Positions 25,864 to 33,841 of a DNA stretch of 64,000 nucleotides are shown in pieces. Position 1 is the stretch's first letter. The number at the start of each line of letters is the position of its first letter. The translations under genes and the position numbers were made by a program. Source of the DNA: Sphingobacteriaceae bacterium (GTDB lineage: Bacteria > Bacteroidota > Bacteroidia > B-17B0 > Aurantibacillaceae); contig JADJMM010000007.1 in assembly GCA_016709575.1 (NCBI GenBank), forward strand, positions 1-64,000. The letters are read 5' to 3'. The notes below the pieces were generated by a model, which saw only the letters and a list, made by a program, of their open reading frames with translations, was not told where the DNA came from and searched no databases.

Positions 25864-27100
25864 TGCCTATAAGTGCAACTGCCCCGAGCATGAGAATTTT
25901 ATTTTTTGCTGAATTTTCCTGTTCTTTAGTGGCGAGCTCAAGTTCTTGTACCTTTTTACTTTTATTTAAGTTGTCAATTTCTAATTGTTTTTTTTCGTTT
26001 TGAAATTTAGCCTCAAGTTCATAAACAGCATTGGTGTTTTCTAAACTATAGATTGTGTCTTTTATTTTTGTAGAAAGTAAAATATAATCATAAGCGTCTT
26101 TATAGTTTTTACTGTCGGCGTTCGCAAGCGCAATGCCCTGCGAGTTGCTATACATTGAGGTTTTGTCGCCCAATGATTTAGCCAACTCGTAACCTTCAGT
26201 AAAATATTTAATAGCCAGAGAAGACTTGCGCATGTTTCTGTAAATTTCGCCTGTATAATATAAACTGACGGCAATAAATTTTTTACCGTCTATTTCTTTT
26301 GCTATCTCATAACCTTTCAGAACATTTATTAAAGCAGAGTCCAGTTTTCGTTGACCCAAATAGCTTTTGGCAAGATTTACGTACGTAGACGCAAGAGTTG
26401 TTTTATCCCCAGTTTCTTTACACAATTGAATAACTTTGTTGAGATGATAGTTAGCTTTTGTATAGTTTGTCTTTCCGGGATCAGAATAAATGGTTCCTAA
26501 AAAAACATGGCAGTAGGCCATTCCAACTTTATTAAAACTTTTTTCTTCACGAGTTTTTAAGGCTAATTCGCAATATTTAATGGCCTTATCAGGTTGATGC
26601 AAGTTGTAATTCACAAACCCCATATTATAATATACGGTTGCTAACGGCTCCCATTTCTCAAGTTTAGAAAAGATTTTCTCGGCCTTAATAAGCCACTCCA
26701 TTGCCGGTAGGTATTCTCCTTTTAAATTTAAAGTATTACCAATGTTAGCATAATTATTACCAATACCTTCCTCGTTTTTAGCAAGTATATTCATTTCAAG
26801 TGCCTTTTTCTGAAACACAAGAGCCATTTCATAATCGCCCCTGGAATTGTAAATCACGCCACAATTGTTTAGTACGCTAGCGCTTCCCTTTAAGAAACCA
26901 CATTTTTTAAAATATTCATCAGCTTTTTTGAAATAAATAAGAGCATCATCGAAATTTTGCCGGAAGTAATGCGATTTGCCAAAGTAATTGTATGAACCTC
27001 CTAGACCCTTTATGTAGTTTAATTTTTTTCGCCAAAGTAAAGGCGCGCCGACCGCTCTTGCCCGACAAAGCTGTATCAATGTTTGCAGACTCTTCTGCAA
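25799..27100 (-). CDS. TPR-SpoIIE phosphatase, TPR sensor and membrane part (frameshifted)
   Basis: A frame of 433 codons, genuine from about 27025 onward. It contains seven or so tetratricopeptide repeats (for example YFRQNFDDALIYFKKADEYFKKC, ATVYYNMGFVNYNLHQPDKAIKYCELAL, SLYYTGEIYRNMRKSSLAIKYFTEGYEL), then a coiled coil and one transmembrane helix (ILMLGAVALIGIAVFAFVAF). The first 25 codons are out of frame; the true N-terminus is in the fragment 26946-27242. The intact gene would span 24968-27242 and encode about 757 residues: signal peptide, periplasmic TPRs, transmembrane helix, cytoplasmic coiled coil and phosphatase. Confidence 0.85.
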   Translation of the reverse strand: MQKSLQTLIQLCRARAVGAPLLWRKKLNYIKGLGGSYNYFGKSHYFRQNFDDALIYFKKADEYFKKCGFLKGSASVLNNCGVIYNSRGDYEMALVFQKKALEMNILAKNEEGIGNNYANIGNTLNLKGEYLPAMEWLIKAEKIFSKLEKWEPLATVYYNMGFVNYNLHQPDKAIKYCELALKTREEKSFNKVGMAYCHVFLGTIYSDPGKTNYTKANYHLNKVIQLCKETGDKTTLASTYVNLAKSYLGQRKLDSALINVLKGYEIAKEIDGKKFIAVSLYYTGEIYRNMRKSSLAIKYFTEGYELAKSLGDKTSMYSNSQGIALANADSKNYKDAYDYILLSTKIKDTIYSLENTNAVYELEAKFQNEKKQLEIDNLNKSKKVQELELATKEQENSAKNKILMLGAVALIGIAVFAFVAFANFKKTKSQHYY

Positions 27101-27242
27101 TTTTTAATAGACTTTCAACTTTTAAAGTATCTTCTTTTTGGGTTTCGCAAGATTTTATTAAACTATCGAGCTTTCCCGGGAGTTGGGCTGTTGAAAGAAA
27201 AGAAAGAAAAATAAAAAAAAACAGATTGAAAATTTTTTTCAT
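26946..27242 (-). CDS. TPR-SpoIIE phosphatase, N-terminal signal part (frameshifted)
   Basis: It begins with the signal peptide MKKIFNLFFFIFLSFLSTAQ and LDSLIKSCETQKEDTLKVESLLKIAEES. It leaves frame after RAFTLAKK, where the A run (gene strand) at 27023-27029 has seven A instead of six. Its ATG overlaps the radA stop (TGATG) at 27242, which suggests coupled translation with radA. Confidence 0.8.
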   Translation of the reverse strand: MKKIFNLFFFIFLSFLSTAQLPGKLDSLIKSCETQKEDTLKVESLLKIAEESANIDTALSGKSGRRAFTLAKKIKLHKGSRRFIQLLWQIALLPAKFR

Positions 27243-28621
27243 CAGGCAAATAGTTTTTGAAACACTTCTTCCATCTTGCTTACGGTAATAACCTCAATGG
27301 AAAACTGCTTCAAATCTAAGCCTTTTTTATTATATGATGATATAAAGATTTTCTCAAATCCTAACTTTTGTGCCTCGTGAATTCGTTGTTCGATGCGACT
27401 TACCGAACGAATCTCGCCTGTTAAGCCAACTTCGCCAGCAAAACAAACGGTTTGTGGTATGGGCAAATCTTCGTTACTCGATAAAATGCCGCATACCAGT
27501 GCCAAATCAATTCCCGGGTCTTCTACTTTAATCCCCCCTGCAATATTAATGAACACGTCTTTCACCGCTAATCTGAATCCGCAGCGCTTTTCTAATACAG
27601 CGAGCAACATGGACAATCTTCTTAAATCAAAACCGGTTGAAGAACGTTGAGGTACACCATAAGCCGCGCTACTAACTAAAGCTTGCGTTTCAATTAACAT
27701 TGGACGATTGCCTTCCATGGTTGCGGCAATAGCAACGCCACTCGTAGCATGTTCGCGATGTGTAATTAAAATTTCGGAAGGGTTAGTTACTTCACGCAGG
27801 CCGTCTCCGTTCATTTCGTAAATACCCATTTCGTTAGTACTGCCGAAACGGTTTTTTGTTGCGCGCAATAAACGGTACACATGATTAGTATCACCTTCAA
27901 ATTGTAAAACCGTATCCACCATGTGTTCTAAAACTTTTGGTCCGGCTAAACTTCCTTCTTTGGTAATGTGCCCGATCATAAACACGGGCGTATTCGTTTC
28001 TTTCGCGAAACGTAAAAACTCAGCGGCACATTCGCGCACTTGTGAAACGCTTCCGGGACTACTTTCTACATAAGATGTATGTAAAGTTTGAATAGAATCG
28101 AGAATCACTAATTGCGGTTGAATTTCCTCAATCTGCTGAAAAATATTTTGAGTGTTGGTCTCTTGTAAAATAAAACAACTTTCGGTAGTCACGCCAATAC
28201 GCTCGGCGCGCATTTTTATTTGCTGCTCGCTTTCTTCACCACTAACATAAAGTATACGTAAATTTTTTAAACGAAGCGCTAACTGCAACATTAAAGTAGA
28301 TTTCCCAATGCCGGGCTCGCCACCAAATAAAATTAAACTTCCCGGGACAATACCGCCACCTAACACACGTGTTAATTCTTTACCGGGAACAGCAATGCGA
28401 GGATATTCCTGCAAACCCACTTCTTGTAATAAAATAGATTTATTAGAACCGTTAGCATGTTTGTTGGAAGCAAAAACTTGTAATCTATCGTTCTTTGTTT
28501 CTTTTTGAACTTTTTCTTCAACCAATGTATTCCACTCATTACAACTTGTGCAACGGCCAATCCATTTATTATGCTGCGTGCCGCAACTCTGACAAAAATA
28601 TGTGGTTTTTACTTTGCTCAC
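27242..28621 (-). CDS. radA: DNA repair protein RadA
   Basis: About 459 residues from the GTG at 28619-28621, which gives the normal N-terminus VSKVKTTYFCQSCGT. An earlier start at 28672 would add 17 unlikely residues and would place the promoter box inside the gene. The zinc finger is CQSCG/CTSC, Walker A is FGGEPGIGKSTLM, Walker B is PQLVILDSIQTL, the RadA-specific motif is KNRFGST, and a C-terminal Lon-protease-like domain follows. RadA is a RecA-like helicase that extends heteroduplex in recombination and transformation. Its neighbours dprA and holB fit DNA metabolism. Confidence 0.95.
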   Translation of the reverse strand: MSKVKTTYFCQSCGTQHNKWIGRCTSCNEWNTLVEEKVQKETKNDRLQVFASNKHANGSNKSILLQEVGLQEYPRIAVPGKELTRVLGGGIVPGSLILFGGEPGIGKSTLMLQLALRLKNLRILYVSGEESEQQIKMRAERIGVTTESCFILQETNTQNIFQQIEEIQPQLVILDSIQTLHTSYVESSPGSVSQVRECAAEFLRFAKETNTPVFMIGHITKEGSLAGPKVLEHMVDTVLQFEGDTNHVYRLLRATKNRFGSTNEMGIYEMNGDGLREVTNPSEILITHREHATSGVAIAATMEGNRPMLIETQALVSSAAYGVPQRSSTGFDLRRLSMLLAVLEKRCGFRLAVKDVFINIAGGIKVEDPGIDLALVCGILSSNEDLPIPQTVCFAGEVGLTGEIRSVSRIEQRIHEAQKLGFEKIFISSYNKKGLDLKQFSIEVITVSKMEEVFQKLFA

Positions 28622-28625
28622 ACAA

Positions 28626-28633
28626 CAAAGGTA
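28626..28633 (-). promoter_or_regulatory. -7 box TACCTTTG, 4 bases before radA
   Basis: An exact TAnnTTTG match ends 4 bases before the radA GTG. It supports the 28621 start and suggests a leaderless transcript. No TTG is seen at the -33 position, where an inverted repeat lies instead. Confidence 0.5.
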
Positions 28634-28652
28634 GGCCAAAGAAGAAGGATTG

Positions 28653-28673
28653 ATTGCTACAGATTGTAGCAAT
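28653..28673. promoter_or_regulatory. 21-bp dyad upstream of radA
   Basis: Perfect 9-bp arms ATTGCTACA and TGTAGCAAT are separated by GAT. It lies between the TPR-CHAT stop (28692) and radA, covering the expected -33 region of the radA promoter. It may be an operator. A terminator for the upstream gene is less likely because only a broken T-rich stretch (CCTTCTTCTTT) follows. Confidence 0.45.
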
Positions 28674-28691
28674 TTTGGAAAACGGCAAAGA

Positions 28692-30812
28692 TTATTTGCT
28701 TAACATTACAAAAGCTGCCCAATAAAACGGCTCTTTGTATTTTGTTTTTAATTGTTTTTGGGCTTGGGCAAAAGCTTGTTCTTTGTTTCCGCTTTTGCTG
28801 TAGTTGCTGTAAAATAAAGTCATTAATTCCATTGTAGCGGCATCACTTACACTCCATAAACTCATGATGATGGATTTTGCACCGGCAATTAAGAACGAAC
28901 GCTGTAAACCAAAAACACCTTCTCCTTGTTTAACGCTTCCTAATCCGGTTTCGCAGGCACTTAATACAACTAGATCTGTTTTATCTAAATTTAAACTTAA
29001 AGCTTCATAAGCTGTTAATATACCATTGTCGCCATTGGTTCCGCGGTAATTTTCATCAAATACATTTTCGCAATTCGCCAATAGCACACCGCTTCGCAAT
29101 AAAGGATTTTGTTTGGCTACGGTTACATCAACACCTAAAACTTTATTTACTTCTACTTCGCTGAGGTCGGCCAAAAAATAACCGTGCGTTGCAATATGTA
29201 AAATGCTTGGCGATTTAATATTTTTTAAAGCAGCCTCAGTAGCTGTTGCTCCAATCAATACGGTGTTTTGTACTTGTGATGCGTTTAATATTTTTTTAAT
29301 GTTGTTTACTTCTGCTTCTGTTCCCGGTAATTGCGCTACTACGCCACCTTTTCCGTAAGCGGGATTACCAATTAAAAAAGCTGATGCCGGTTTTTTTGCC
29401 GCTGCTAAATTTTGTTTTACATCCAAAATATCTTTTGTGTTTCCTAAAAACGAAATGGTGTACTTATCAATTAAATAAGCGCCGCTTGCGTCTTTTAATG
29501 AATTAATACTTAATTGATGATACAAGCCGTCGAGCGATAAATATAGTTTCTTTACGCCACCTAATTGCGCATCTAAATTTTTCCAAACGATGTTGTAAGC
29601 TTCGTTCTCAGGTTTGCGGTTAATGGTTTTGTCGCGGAATGTTTTTACTGTTTCTTCAATTAATTGCGCGTCGCCTAATTCAACCAGAGTAGCTTTTGAA
29701 TTGCTAACTACAACAGCAAGGTATTTTGCCTTTCCTGTAAAACCATTATTGTATTCGTTTATATCTACAATCTCAACCGCAGCTTCATCAGCACCCAATG
29801 CTTTTGAAATAGTTTCGAAATTAAAAACCACAGCAGTTTTACTTTCGTTAAACAAAGCACTTTTTTGAGAAAGAACTCTTTCGTATTCATTCGCCTTGTT
29901 CTCTAAACTATCTACGTTAATATGTTCCTCTGTTAATTCAGCTTTTGATAATTGGTAAGCTGTATTCAAATGCTCTTTAGTTTCGAGCCAGTTATTATAA
30001 GTTTCTTGTAATTCAGAATCACCACTGTTTGCAATAGCGTTACGGATTTTAGAAGAGGTGTTTAATAGAAACCCTTTAGTGTTGACTAAAGTATTGTACA
30101 ACGAAGTTATTAATGAAGGCTCTTTAGAATAATTTGCAAGCACAAATGAATAGTAACGATGCAATAAGGAATTTGTTTTTTCCCAATACAATGTTTTTTC
30201 GTTATCGTTTAATGAATTGAAAAATGTGTTAATGTAATTCTGTGTATTATCAACAACAATTTGGTAATTTGTTTTTGCATCTGCAATTTGATTATTCTGC
30301 CATTGCGTCAACGCTAAATCTTCTAAAGACTGAATGTAATTGGGATGTTTCTCACCATAAATAGTTTTTTTCTTATCGGAAACAGATTTTAAAAGCTCTA
30401 AGGATTTTGCATTGTTATTATTGTAGCGGTAAAAGTTTCCTAAGTCCTGCATAGCAGATAGAGTAGAGGGGTGACTATCTCCCAACTTACGTTTATCAAT
30501 ATCAACGGCGCTTAATAGTAATTTTTCTACATCAGCGGTTTTACCCATCTCCATATACAAGCCGGCGAGTCCGCGTTTTAAGTGTGCTAAATCAGGATGC
30601 GCGCCTAATTTTTTTTCTTTAATGGCAATGGCCGATAAGTATAACTTCTCGGCTTCAGTATATTTTTTTTGCAGACGTAAAATATTAGCGTGATTAATTT
30701 GAAGCTTAATGAAATTAGAAGAATTATCTTTTAAAATTTTTGCAGCATGTTCCAAACAAGCCTGCATGTCTGTTTCCGCCACATTTAATTTCGCCATATC
30801 AGCATGAGCCAT
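28692..30812 (-). CDS. TPR-CHAT protease-like protein, main part
   Basis: A 706-residue frame. TPRs of the Kinesin-light-chain type (YTEAEKLYLSAIAIKEKKLG, DVEKLLLSAVDIDKRKLGDSHPSTLSAMQDLG) fill about residues 30-190. A helical linker follows, and a C-terminal CHAT domain (about 400-706), a caspase-like peptidase fold. The putative catalytic histidine is in SILHIATHGYF and the cysteine in VVLSACETGLGSVKQGEG; GAKSIIMSLWSVSD follows, as in the family. The first ATG is internal: the signal peptide and first TPRs are in the frame 30850-31530. Joined, the protein is about 945 residues and exported. Proteins of this type are common and mostly uncharacterised. It lies between holB and radA. Confidence 0.88.
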   Translation of the reverse strand: MAHADMAKLNVAETDMQACLEHAAKILKDNSSNFIKLQINHANILRLQKKYTEAEKLYLSAIAIKEKKLGAHPDLAHLKRGLAGLYMEMGKTADVEKLLLSAVDIDKRKLGDSHPSTLSAMQDLGNFYRYNNNNAKSLELLKSVSDKKKTIYGEKHPNYIQSLEDLALTQWQNNQIADAKTNYQIVVDNTQNYINTFFNSLNDNEKTLYWEKTNSLLHRYYSFVLANYSKEPSLITSLYNTLVNTKGFLLNTSSKIRNAIANSGDSELQETYNNWLETKEHLNTAYQLSKAELTEEHINVDSLENKANEYERVLSQKSALFNESKTAVVFNFETISKALGADEAAVEIVDINEYNNGFTGKAKYLAVVVSNSKATLVELGDAQLIEETVKTFRDKTINRKPENEAYNIVWKNLDAQLGGVKKLYLSLDGLYHQLSINSLKDASGAYLIDKYTISFLGNTKDILDVKQNLAAAKKPASAFLIGNPAYGKGGVVAQLPGTEAEVNNIKKILNASQVQNTVLIGATATEAALKNIKSPSILHIATHGYFLADLSEVEVNKVLGVDVTVAKQNPLLRSGVLLANCENVFDENYRGTNGDNGILTAYEALSLNLDKTDLVVLSACETGLGSVKQGEGVFGLQRSFLIAGAKSIIMSLWSVSDAATMELMTLFYSNYSKSGNKEQAFAQAQKQLKTKYKEPFYWAAFVMLSK

Positions 30813-30849
30813 TGCTAAATTATTGTGTACGAGAGCTTGTCCTAATTCA

Positions 30850-31530
30850 TCATTGCCTTCTTTTAAAATTAGCTAAAGCTTCATTAAAACTTTGTTCGGC
30901 TTGTGTATATTCTCCTAAATCTTTTAATAGTACCCCTTTGTTATTTAATGAAACGGCGTACATGGTTTTAGGACTTAAGTCTTTTCGTAAATCAAGGGCT
31001 TGTTCGCTAAAAGGTTTTGCTTTTGAGTAGCGACCGCTCGACTGATATAATAAACTTAAATTACTAATTACCTGAGAATAGTTTAAACCACTGTTAGTCC
31101 CGTTGCTTTCATAAAAGTATTTAGCTTGCTTAAAACTCGATTCAGCCATTCTGAATTTATTGGTCGCCATAAACAATTCACCATTGTGATTATTCATATA
31201 GGCTTTATCTTCTGCAGAAACATCGTTTCCTTCTGAAAATTTTCTGGCGTTTGAAATAGAATTTCCTATAGAGCTTCCTTTTTCATCATTCTCAAAAGTT
31301 CCGCTATTGTCAATAAAAGAAATGGCATAATTAAAATTACTTTCATCAAATTCCTTACGAGATTTGTCAAGAGACTCATTCAATTGACTCTTGGCCTTGC
31401 TCTTTAATTTATCCGCAACGGCATTATCTGTTTTGTCTTTTAATTTATCTTTTAGTCCGCCTAGGTTTATTTGGGCAAAAGTAATTGTGCAAACGCAAAG
31501 CAGCGAAAACAGAAGTGTAATTTTTTTCAT
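30850..31530 (-). CDS. TPR-CHAT protein, N-terminal part (frameshifted)
   Basis: 226 residues: signal peptide MKKITLLFSLLCVCTITFAQ, a Lys-rich helical segment (LGGLKDKLKDKTDNAVADKLKSK), then TPRs ending in YTQAEQSFNEALANFK. Removing one A from the 4-base A run (gene strand) at 30861-30864 continues as NFKEGNDELGQALVHNNLAMAHADM, straight into the main fragment. Starts 4 bp after the holB stop, so it is cotranscribed with dprA-holB. Confidence 0.85.
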   Translation of the reverse strand: MKKITLLFSLLCVCTITFAQINLGGLKDKLKDKTDNAVADKLKSKAKSQLNESLDKSRKEFDESNFNYAISFIDNSGTFENDEKGSSIGNSISNARKFSEGNDVSAEDKAYMNNHNGELFMATNKFRMAESSFKQAKYFYESNGTNSGLNYSQVISNLSLLYQSSGRYSKAKPFSEQALDLRKDLSPKTMYAVSLNNKGVLLKDLGEYTQAEQSFNEALANFKRRQ

Positions 31531-31534
31531 ACCG

Positions 31535-32656
31535 TTATTTTAAATTAATAAGCGAGTTTGTGGTGAAAAGCAAATCCATGAATAAAATTTTAGGATTAGC
31601 GTTTCTCTCAATATAATAATAGGAGCCGTTAAATTCTTCAACTAGTTTTTCGTAATTCTTTTGGTTGATATAGGGAGCGAACTTTTCTAAGAATTGTTTT
31701 TCGTTTCCGGATAAGCGAACTAAGTCGCGCGAACCGAAATTGTACATAAGGCTATCACGGAAAATCTCAAGCGCAAAATGCAAGAACTGTTTTTGTTTTT
31801 CCCTACCCGTAGCAGCGTTTTCATCAACCCAGGCAATAGCTTTGTTGGCGTCAAACTTCAAAGCAATTTGCATAAACGAACGGAAATGTTGTAAAAAAGA
31901 TAACTGATCGTCGTTTTGTGTTAATTGTTTTATAGCTTCATTAAAATTTCCATCACACAAAAAAGCAGCTTGTGTTGCACTTTCCTGATTAACGCCAAAC
32001 TTTTTTACTAGGGCTTCTGAAATTTCAGTTTCTTTTAAGCGCGTAAATGGAATTTGTTGAACGCGGGAAATAATAGTAGATAAAAGCGAATCAGAATTAT
32101 TACAAACTAAAATGAATAAAGTTTGCTCAGGTGGTTCTTCTAACACTTTTAATAATCTGTTAGCCGCTTCAGTATTCATTCGCTCCGGCTGCCAAATTAA
32201 CATCATCTTATAAACACCTTCGTAACTTGTATAACTAAGTTCTCGAATAATATGTCCGCTTTCTTCAACAGGAATAATAGGTTGTTTGTTTTCCGCACCC
32301 AAGCTATCAAACCAATCGTTTATAGTTAAGTAAGGCGTTTCTAAAAAGGCCTCACGGAATTCTGTAATAACATCGTTACTCCGTTTTACGTCTTTTGATT
32401 TGGCAATAGGAAAAATAAAATGAAGATCCGGATGAACGAGTTTACTTGTCTTCATACACGATGGACAAGTTCCACACGAATCATTAGCTTGTCTGTTTGT
32501 ACAAAATAAATATTGTGCAAACGCAACGGCCGTAGCTAAATTACCGGAACCATCAACACCTGTAAATAATAAAGCGTGTGGTAAACGGTTATCGCTTACC
32601 ATTTTTAGTAAACGACTTTTAACTTCCTGTTGCCCGACTATATCCTTAAAAAACAC
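31535..32656 (-). CDS. holB: DNA polymerase III subunit delta'
   Basis: 373 residues from a GTG. It is an AAA+ clamp-loader subunit: FKDIVGQQEVKSRLLKMV, a degenerate P-loop (FTGVDGSGNLATAVAFAQYL), a zinc module (CTNRQANDSCGTCPSC) and the sensor region NTEAANRLLKVLEEPPEQTLFILVCNN. The altered P-loop fits delta', which does not hydrolyse ATP. It loads the sliding clamp during replication. It sits 21 bp after dprA. A TATCTTTG box 4 bases before the GTG suggests its own, possibly leaderless, transcript. Confidence 0.9.
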   Translation of the reverse strand: MFFKDIVGQQEVKSRLLKMVSDNRLPHALLFTGVDGSGNLATAVAFAQYLFCTNRQANDSCGTCPSCMKTSKLVHPDLHFIFPIAKSKDVKRSNDVITEFREAFLETPYLTINDWFDSLGAENKQPIIPVEESGHIIRELSYTSYEGVYKMMLIWQPERMNTEAANRLLKVLEEPPEQTLFILVCNNSDSLLSTIISRVQQIPFTRLKETEISEALVKKFGVNQESATQAAFLCDGNFNEAIKQLTQNDDQLSFLQHFRSFMQIALKFDANKAIAWVDENAATGREKQKQFLHFALEIFRDSLMYNFGSRDLVRLSGNEKQFLEKFAPYINQKNYEKLVEEFNGSYYYIERNANPKILFMDLLFTTNSLINLK

Positions 32657-32660
32657 TAAG

Positions 32661-32668
32661 CAAAGATA
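32661..32668 (-). promoter_or_regulatory. -7 box TATCTTTG, 4 bases before holB
   Basis: An exact TAnnTTTG match, 4 bases upstream of the holB GTG and overlapping the small gap after dprA. The nearest TTG upstream is too close (15 bp) for a classical -33. Confidence 0.45.
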
Positions 32669-32677
32669 AGATAATAC

Positions 32678-33790
32678 TTATACCAAAGAGTACATTTTTC
32701 CGGGATGAGACTTAATAATATTAGAGAATTCTAACTGTAATAATAGTGATGAAACTTTACTTACCGGAAAACGGCTGGCATAACTAATTTCATCCATATG
32801 AACCTGCTTTTTATTGGTAAAAGCATCAATTATTTTTTGTTCTTCCTCATTCAGATTCAGTAATAAAGGTATTTGCGGACTGTCTTTCTTTTTATTCTGT
32901 AAGTCTGTATCCCAACCCATTATATAAAACAAATCGGCAGCGCTTTCCATAAGTGAAGCGCGGTTCATTTTTATGAAGGCATTGCAACCTTCACTTTGGG
33001 GATCGCAGGTGCGGCCGGGAAAAGCAAATACATCTTTATTGTAACTATTAGCAATGGTTGCTGTAATTAAACTACCGCCGTCACGCTTACTTTCCATTAC
33101 TACTAAAGCGTCGCACATACCTGCTACAATTCTATTTCGTTTTGGAAAATTAACCGCATCCGGATTAGTTCCACTTCTGAAATCCGTTAAAATCCCACCC
33201 ATCTTTTGCATTTTCCAAGCAATGTTTTCGTGTAGCGACGGATAAATTCTGTCGAGCCCATGAGCCACAACTCCAACTGTATCCAATTTGTTCTCTAAAG
33301 CTTTTTTGTGAGCTAAAACATCAATTCCATAGGCTAAACCACTCACTACTAAAATGCCGCTATCTTTTAATTCAGCAATAAATTTTTCGGTTTGTTGTAT
33401 GCCGTATTCGGTGGGCTGACGGGTTCCGACAACTGCAACAATTTTTTCAGCATTTAAATTAGCGTTGCCTTTGTAGTAGAGTAAAATAGGACTATCACTA
33501 CAAAACTTTAAACGCTGTGGATAATTTTCATCTGTAAAAAACAAGGGTTCAATTTCATTATCTTCTATGAAGCGAATTTCTTTTTCTGCTTCATGCAAAA
33601 CAGTTTTCCCAGTTAGCAAGGCGTTGGCAACGTATTCACCAATGCCGGGAATTTTTAAAAGAGAAGATTTATCAGCCTCAAATACAGCGGAGGCGCTACC
33701 GCAATAGGCCAGTAAATTTTTGGCGTTACTATCACCAATTCCATTAATAAGCGTAAGCCCAATTTGATACAATAATTCGTCGGAAGGCAT
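32678..33790 (-). CDS. dprA: DNA processing protein DprA
   Basis: 370 residues. A helix-hairpin-helix region near the N-terminus (LLKIPGIGEYVANALL) precedes the Rossmann-like DprA/Smf domain: KIVAVVGTRQPTEYGIQQTEKF, SGLAYGIDVLAHKKALE, VVAHGLDRIYPSLHENIA, DFRSGTNPDAVNFPKRNRIVAGM and AFPGRTCDPQSEGCNAFI. A winged-helix end follows. DprA loads RecA on incoming single strands during natural transformation. It heads the dprA-holB-CHAT-radA run. A possible -7 box TATTTTTA lies a few bases before the ATG. Confidence 0.95.
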   Translation of the reverse strand: MPSDELLYQIGLTLINGIGDSNAKNLLAYCGSASAVFEADKSSLLKIPGIGEYVANALLTGKTVLHEAEKEIRFIEDNEIEPLFFTDENYPQRLKFCSDSPILLYYKGNANLNAEKIVAVVGTRQPTEYGIQQTEKFIAELKDSGILVVSGLAYGIDVLAHKKALENKLDTVGVVAHGLDRIYPSLHENIAWKMQKMGGILTDFRSGTNPDAVNFPKRNRIVAGMCDALVVMESKRDGGSLITATIANSYNKDVFAFPGRTCDPQSEGCNAFIKMNRASLMESAADLFYIMGWDTDLQNKKKDSPQIPLLLNLNEEEQKIIDAFTNKKQVHMDEISYASRFPVSKVSSLLLQLEFSNIIKSHPGKMYSLV

Positions 33791-33841
33791 TTGTTTTAAA
33801 AATATTCTTTTCTATATTGTGCTTTGAATTTAAAACCCGGA

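Noticed and set aside
28692..31530. A CRISPR-associated TPR-CHAT protease (craspase) system
   Set aside because: No repeats, Cas genes or gRAMP-like gene lie in the window, and this protein has a signal peptide, so it is exported.
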